NCBI GenBank assembly: GCA_028023455.1
Contig: JAQFVV010012506.1
Coordinates: forward strand, 3,528,714 to 3,592,713
DNA: 64,000 nt
Reading direction: 5' to 3'
Source of the DNA: Epiperipatus broadwayi
Lineage: Eukaryota; Onychophora; Udeonychophora; Euonychophora; Peripatidae
Both the position numbers and the translations under genes were made by a program. This document shows positions 60,235-64,000 of the stretch, piece after piece; positions within the stretch are counted from its first letter, which is position 1; each line of letters begins with the position of its first letter. The notes under the pieces were generated by a model, which had not been told where the DNA came from, searched no databases, and saw nothing but the letters and a program-made list of their open reading frames with translations.

Positions 60235-60718
60235 TGACTATGATATTTACTAGTGCAGTTTCAAACACAATTTTAAAGAGATAGTAAATCACTGTACGTG
60301 CTATACTGTCAAATTAAACCAATGTTGTTTTTGTTGATTCTGAGGAAATTCTCTATCCAAGCCAGATAAAAGAGACTTTGAAAAGATAAAAGTGGCCATT
60401 TATTTTTATACCTAAATGCAGTTATATAGGCCAATCATAAGTATCTTGGATTGAGAGCGTGAATATTGTTATATTATTCAAAAATATTCATGCTCTCAAG
60501 CCAACATTCTTATAATTGGCCTACATAATTGCATTTAGGTACAAAGATAAAATGGTACTCTTACCTTTTCAAAGTTTTTATCATGTGACTTGGATTGAGA
60601 GTTTCCTCATAGATAACAAAAACAACTAGTTTTTTATGATAGTACAGCATGTGTGTAGCAGTTGATTACCTTCTGTTTAGAATTATGTTTGAAACTGCAC
60701 TAGTAAATAACTTAGTCA
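60235..60718. mobile_element. Long foldback (MITE-like) element
   Basis: The left arm (60235-60476) and right arm (60480-60718) are inverted copies of about 240 bp. Both ends read tgacta(t/a)g(a/t)tatttactagtgcag toward the centre, and the centre is at about 60478. Identity is roughly 80-85% by eye. No coding capacity is present. The flanks (taat on the left, cttac on the right) do not give a clear target duplication. Confidence 0.75.
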
Positions 60719-60813
60719 CTTACATTAATTTTAATATCTCTTAATATTAATATGCAATAAATGTTAAAATTTTGTGAGTGTTAATATGCCTAATCAAGAA
60801 AATGGAAGTAAAG

Positions 60814-61033
60814 TGAATAATATAAAAATATTCACACTCTCAATCCAAATAGTTATGATTGGCTTATATAATTGCACTTAGATGCAAAGATAAAATGGTC
60901 ACTGTTATCTTTTTAAAGTCTCCATCATGTGGCTTGGATCTAGAATGTCGTCATAGTTAACAAAAATAATAATATTGTTTTAATTTGACAGTACAGTGCA
61001 TGTGCGGCATTTAATTACCATCTGTTTAGAAAT
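60814..61033. repeat. Third arm of the foldback element
   Basis: About 220 bp match the right arm of the adjacent foldback element in the same orientation, from 'aatataaaaatattcacactc' through 'attgcacttagatgcaaagataaaatgg' to 'accatctgtttagaa'. It is a separate half element or a duplicated arm. Confidence 0.7.
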
Positions 61034-63290
61034 ACATTTTTTATAAATTGATTGCATTTGTTGTTTTATTTCTTTGTTATTTTATTTCTTTATCTAGTTT
61101 ACTATCACCCTCCTTCCATTTTTATTTGAAAGGCCCTAATGAGAACTTCGATCATATTTGCAATGTTTTATTTTTATAATAAAACCTTTGTACCATATGT
61201 TGATAATCTTTACATTATTTTTTACAAATATAAACTTACAAATGAAAGTCATTCTAAAAGTCAATGTTTGAACTTTTCAAAATAGAAAAATAATGTAATA
61301 AAGTGAATACTTAACAGTAACAATGATGTTCTTTGATTATTTGATCATATTGTCTATTCTTAAAAAGTTATTTAACAACATATTTCTTATTTGAATTCTA
61401 TTTTTAAGATACAAACAAATTTTAGCTGAGATATCATAAAATACTCAAAATATGTTTTAAAAGTAAAATGCACTATTATTAAATGTTTTTTTAAAAATTT
61501 ATTTAGCTGCATTTATGAAGGCAATTGTTTTTGACAGTAGAAAACAATTCTGCTTCGTTGTGAAATATTTTTATAACTTTTTTAAAATCAAATATTTTCA
61601 AATAAAATCTAATTATAATCACATAGTTTTTGATTTAAAATAAATATTTAGAAATATGTCCCATAAGTAAGCTTAAATAAGTAAATAAATTACTGAAAAA
61701 TACAATTTTCTTTTTAGAAATACTACAACAATAAAGCTCAATCTGAAATATCTAGGGCCAAATAACCAATCAAGTATTGTTGGTTGATCTAAATCAGGTA
61801 TTTTCAGTTTGTTTTCAGTTTCAAATTTACATGGTATTTGTATGAAGTCTGCATGATACTGACATCTTCATATATTTTTTTAAACTGATGCCTTTAGTTT
61901 GCAAAAAGAAAAATGTGTATCAATAATTTAACATTATAGATAACTGCAAAATAGTGAAGAAAAATTGAAGTGATACTAACACAAAATAACATTCCAAAAT
62001 TAGCAAGTTTGTGGCTATAGAGAGGAATCCAGTTATAGTGAGATCCTGCCTCAATACCATTTGCATGGATTCTGAAATCTGCAGATAGTAGCAAACACTA
62101 TATATGTTTTTAATGCAAACATATAAATCTTTTTAATGTATATCTGTTATAGGATATTGAGTTCAAACTCTACATTACAAATTCCAAAGACCTCAGGAGG
62201 AAAGTGGGAGAAATATTTTTTTTTCTCTATTCAACTAATTTTATTAGTGAGAGAAGACAAAATATATTTTTTTGTGAGTGATTATATTTAAGAATTAAAG
62301 ATTAAATACGTATAAACAGATGTCTGTAGTTATAGACTATAAATCATTTTTCTAAGTTTACTCATTAACTTTTTGTATTTAATTTATATCTAATGCATTA
62401 TAATGTTCTTCCTTAATAATGCTTTGATTTTAATACTTTGTCATTATTAATTTATTCTATGACTTTAATACTAATAATATTAATAATCTGTAGTTTTCAA
62501 ATCATTTAGATTTTTTATAGGCAAGTTTTTACAGATATGAGTGGATATATGTATATGCACGTGTGTGTACAAACATTAAAATTTAAACATTTACAGATAT
62601 ATTAAAGAGTTTTTAAATAATTTTGTATTTTCTGTGTACAAAGTTGTTTTTTCTTATATATTTAAGTCCAATCTTTTTTTTTATTTATTTAAAAAAGATG
62701 TTAGTGTTAAAAGAGGGATAAAATCAATTTTAACTTAACTTTAGTGTGAGAAAATTGGAATTGGAGAAAAATAACTCATTAGTAAGCAGTTTCCAAAATT
62801 AAGAACTACTGATTACTTTAAACCACCTAGAAAATAAAATAAAGACCAAATAGACCACAGATCATTTTTGATCACACCAAATAACAAAATTTGAAAAAAA
62901 TATAAGGATTAAAGATATTTGTATTGTAGCTGCACTAATAAAATATATTTTATAGATAACCAGGTGTTTTAATAACTAAATATGTGTCATGTCATCAACA
63001 AAAGGCCAGCACATATATAGTCTGAAAAAATAAGACAGTAGGTATTAATAAGTCTTATTGCTTCTTGGAATCAATGCTTCATTTTTATAGACATATTTGA
63101 AAGTTTCTACAGCAGCATGGAGGGATAGAAAAGATATTTTGTTTGAACGGTTCTATCGATCGATCCAAATAATTCTATGCCAGGAAAATAACAAATAGCA
63201 TCCTATGGCTGATCTCCAAAGTCTGAAGAAGACTTTAAACCTTGTTATTGCTTTACCTATCAAATAAAAGCACAAAGTAAAAATGCTAAA
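61034..63290. other. AT-rich DNA, nothing recognised
   Basis: Apart from poly-A/T tracts I see no repeat family or coding region on either strand. Confidence 0.5.
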
Positions 63291-63296
63291 ATTATA

Positions 63297-63571
63297 TTAA
63301 AAGCAGAAAATATCCATTTGTCTGTAGAAGTAATCGTACCCAGAGCAGAAAGAAAAGAAGAATTACATGTCTAAACTTAAATAGAACTTTTCCAGTAAAA
63401 TCAATGCATTTAAGTTTAGGCTTGTAATTCTTCTGCTTTACTGTGATGATGATGATGCTGTGACTTAAATTGTGTTTTTAGAGACCATTTTAGTATTGGG
63501 ATGGTTTCTTCTTTTCTTTCTGCTCTGGGTATGATTACTTCTATAGTTAAATGGATATTTTCTGCTTTTAA
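63297..63571. mobile_element. MITE-like element with 64-bp inverted ends and inner hairpin
   Basis: The arm 63297-63360 and the inverted arm 63508-63571 match over about 64 bp with about four differences (aaaagcagaaaatatccatt ... ). A second inverted pair lies inside on the left half (63360-63382 and 63408-63430). The 70 bp between 63438 and 63507 are unpaired and start with a (gat)n run. No open frame. Flanking duplications are unclear. Confidence 0.7.
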
Positions 63572-64000
63572 CCATCTTATCATACCAAATCTGCTTGGTC
63601 GAGTGAGTTAAAACTCTAAACTTTAGATTGGTCAATTACAGAATCAGCAATAAAAATATATTCATTTTTTAATATTATATTCATTTTAGTTTTGTTTGTA
63701 AAAAGCAAATTAATAATTTGTCAGAATATGAAAATGAATGAAAGTTTTTCAAAAATAAATTTCTATTTATAATTATAAAAATATTTTATAGCAAAGAATC
63801 TAAAAAGAATATTTGTAACCTATTAGAAAATGTTGAGTATGTCAGTGATTTTCTTTCTCAATTTACATTCGTGTAAAAGTAAATAATTGTTACTAAAATC
63901 TTAACTATTTTTCTAAAATAATATTATTTTCAGCATATTTTAGCAAAATAATTTATAATATGTAAAAAAAATACTAAAAAAACACTAAAACATTCATTTT
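63572..64000. other. AT-rich DNA, nothing recognised
   Basis: Only poly-A/T-rich sequence up to the end of the window. Confidence 0.5.

Overview
The window looks like non-coding DNA from an animal nuclear genome. It is strongly A+T-rich, with long poly-A/T runs, (TA)n and (GA)n microsatellites and no conserved multi-exon host gene that I can recognise. The repeat types seen (a ZBED5/SCAND3-like hAT element, Ty3/Gypsy elements with long LTRs, a Penelope-like element with GIY-YIG remnants, hammerhead-ribozyme repeats, L1/Tx1-like LINE fragments and a tRNA-related SINE family) fit an invertebrate metazoan. A mollusc is plausible, but the sequence does not fix the species. Nearly everything I can name is a mobile element or its remains.

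Layout. 1-8.7 kb: a decayed LINE on the minus strand (2.5-3.9 kb), an old LTR copy (4557-5938) and a SINE-like repeat (6.0-6.6 kb). 8683-11458: a complete but frameshifted hAT transposon with an 8-bp target duplication. 11.5-20.7 kb: AT-rich sequence with a short LINE tail (13.4 kb) and a second SINE-like copy (18.5 kb). 21.8-36.1 kb: a nest of Gypsy-type LTR retrotransposons. The outer element keeps an LTR end, a primer-binding site, a coiled-coil gag-like region and an integrase GPY/F tail. It is split by a 3.2-kb LTR-like unit (23862-27028) and followed by a second element with unusually long LTRs (27715-30244 and 32132-36113). The right LTR of that second element contains a further 1431-bp solo LTR, and the left LTR preserves the empty site.

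36.1-44.2 kb: AT-rich sequence with two small tandem repeats and one GC-richer patch. 44.2-48.7 kb: a minus-strand LTR-like unit and, beside it, a decayed minus-strand Gypsy gag-protease-RT fragment. 48.86-49.1 kb: a 250-bp foldback insertion carrying a hammerhead-like motif. 51.2-52.1 kb: a Penelope-like RT/GIY-YIG remnant on the minus strand. 52567-53980: an array of hammerhead-ribozyme units (456-nt period) in mixed orientation with a 12-bp target duplication, which I read as a metazoan retrozyme. 54-64 kb: AT-rich sequence with one CpG-rich exon-like patch (58.3 kb), a long foldback element (60.2-60.7 kb) with an extra arm, and a MITE-like hairpin (63.3-63.6 kb).

The most interesting items are the retrozyme array, the smaller foldback element with a hammerhead-like core, and a structural pattern shared by three different LTR families. 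In that pattern a 5' end TGTAAC...GTTACA is followed by a TATA box and then an AUG just before a consensus splice donor, and the units sit in ATAT targets. All of this was read by eye from one sequence; no alignment, folding or database search was run.
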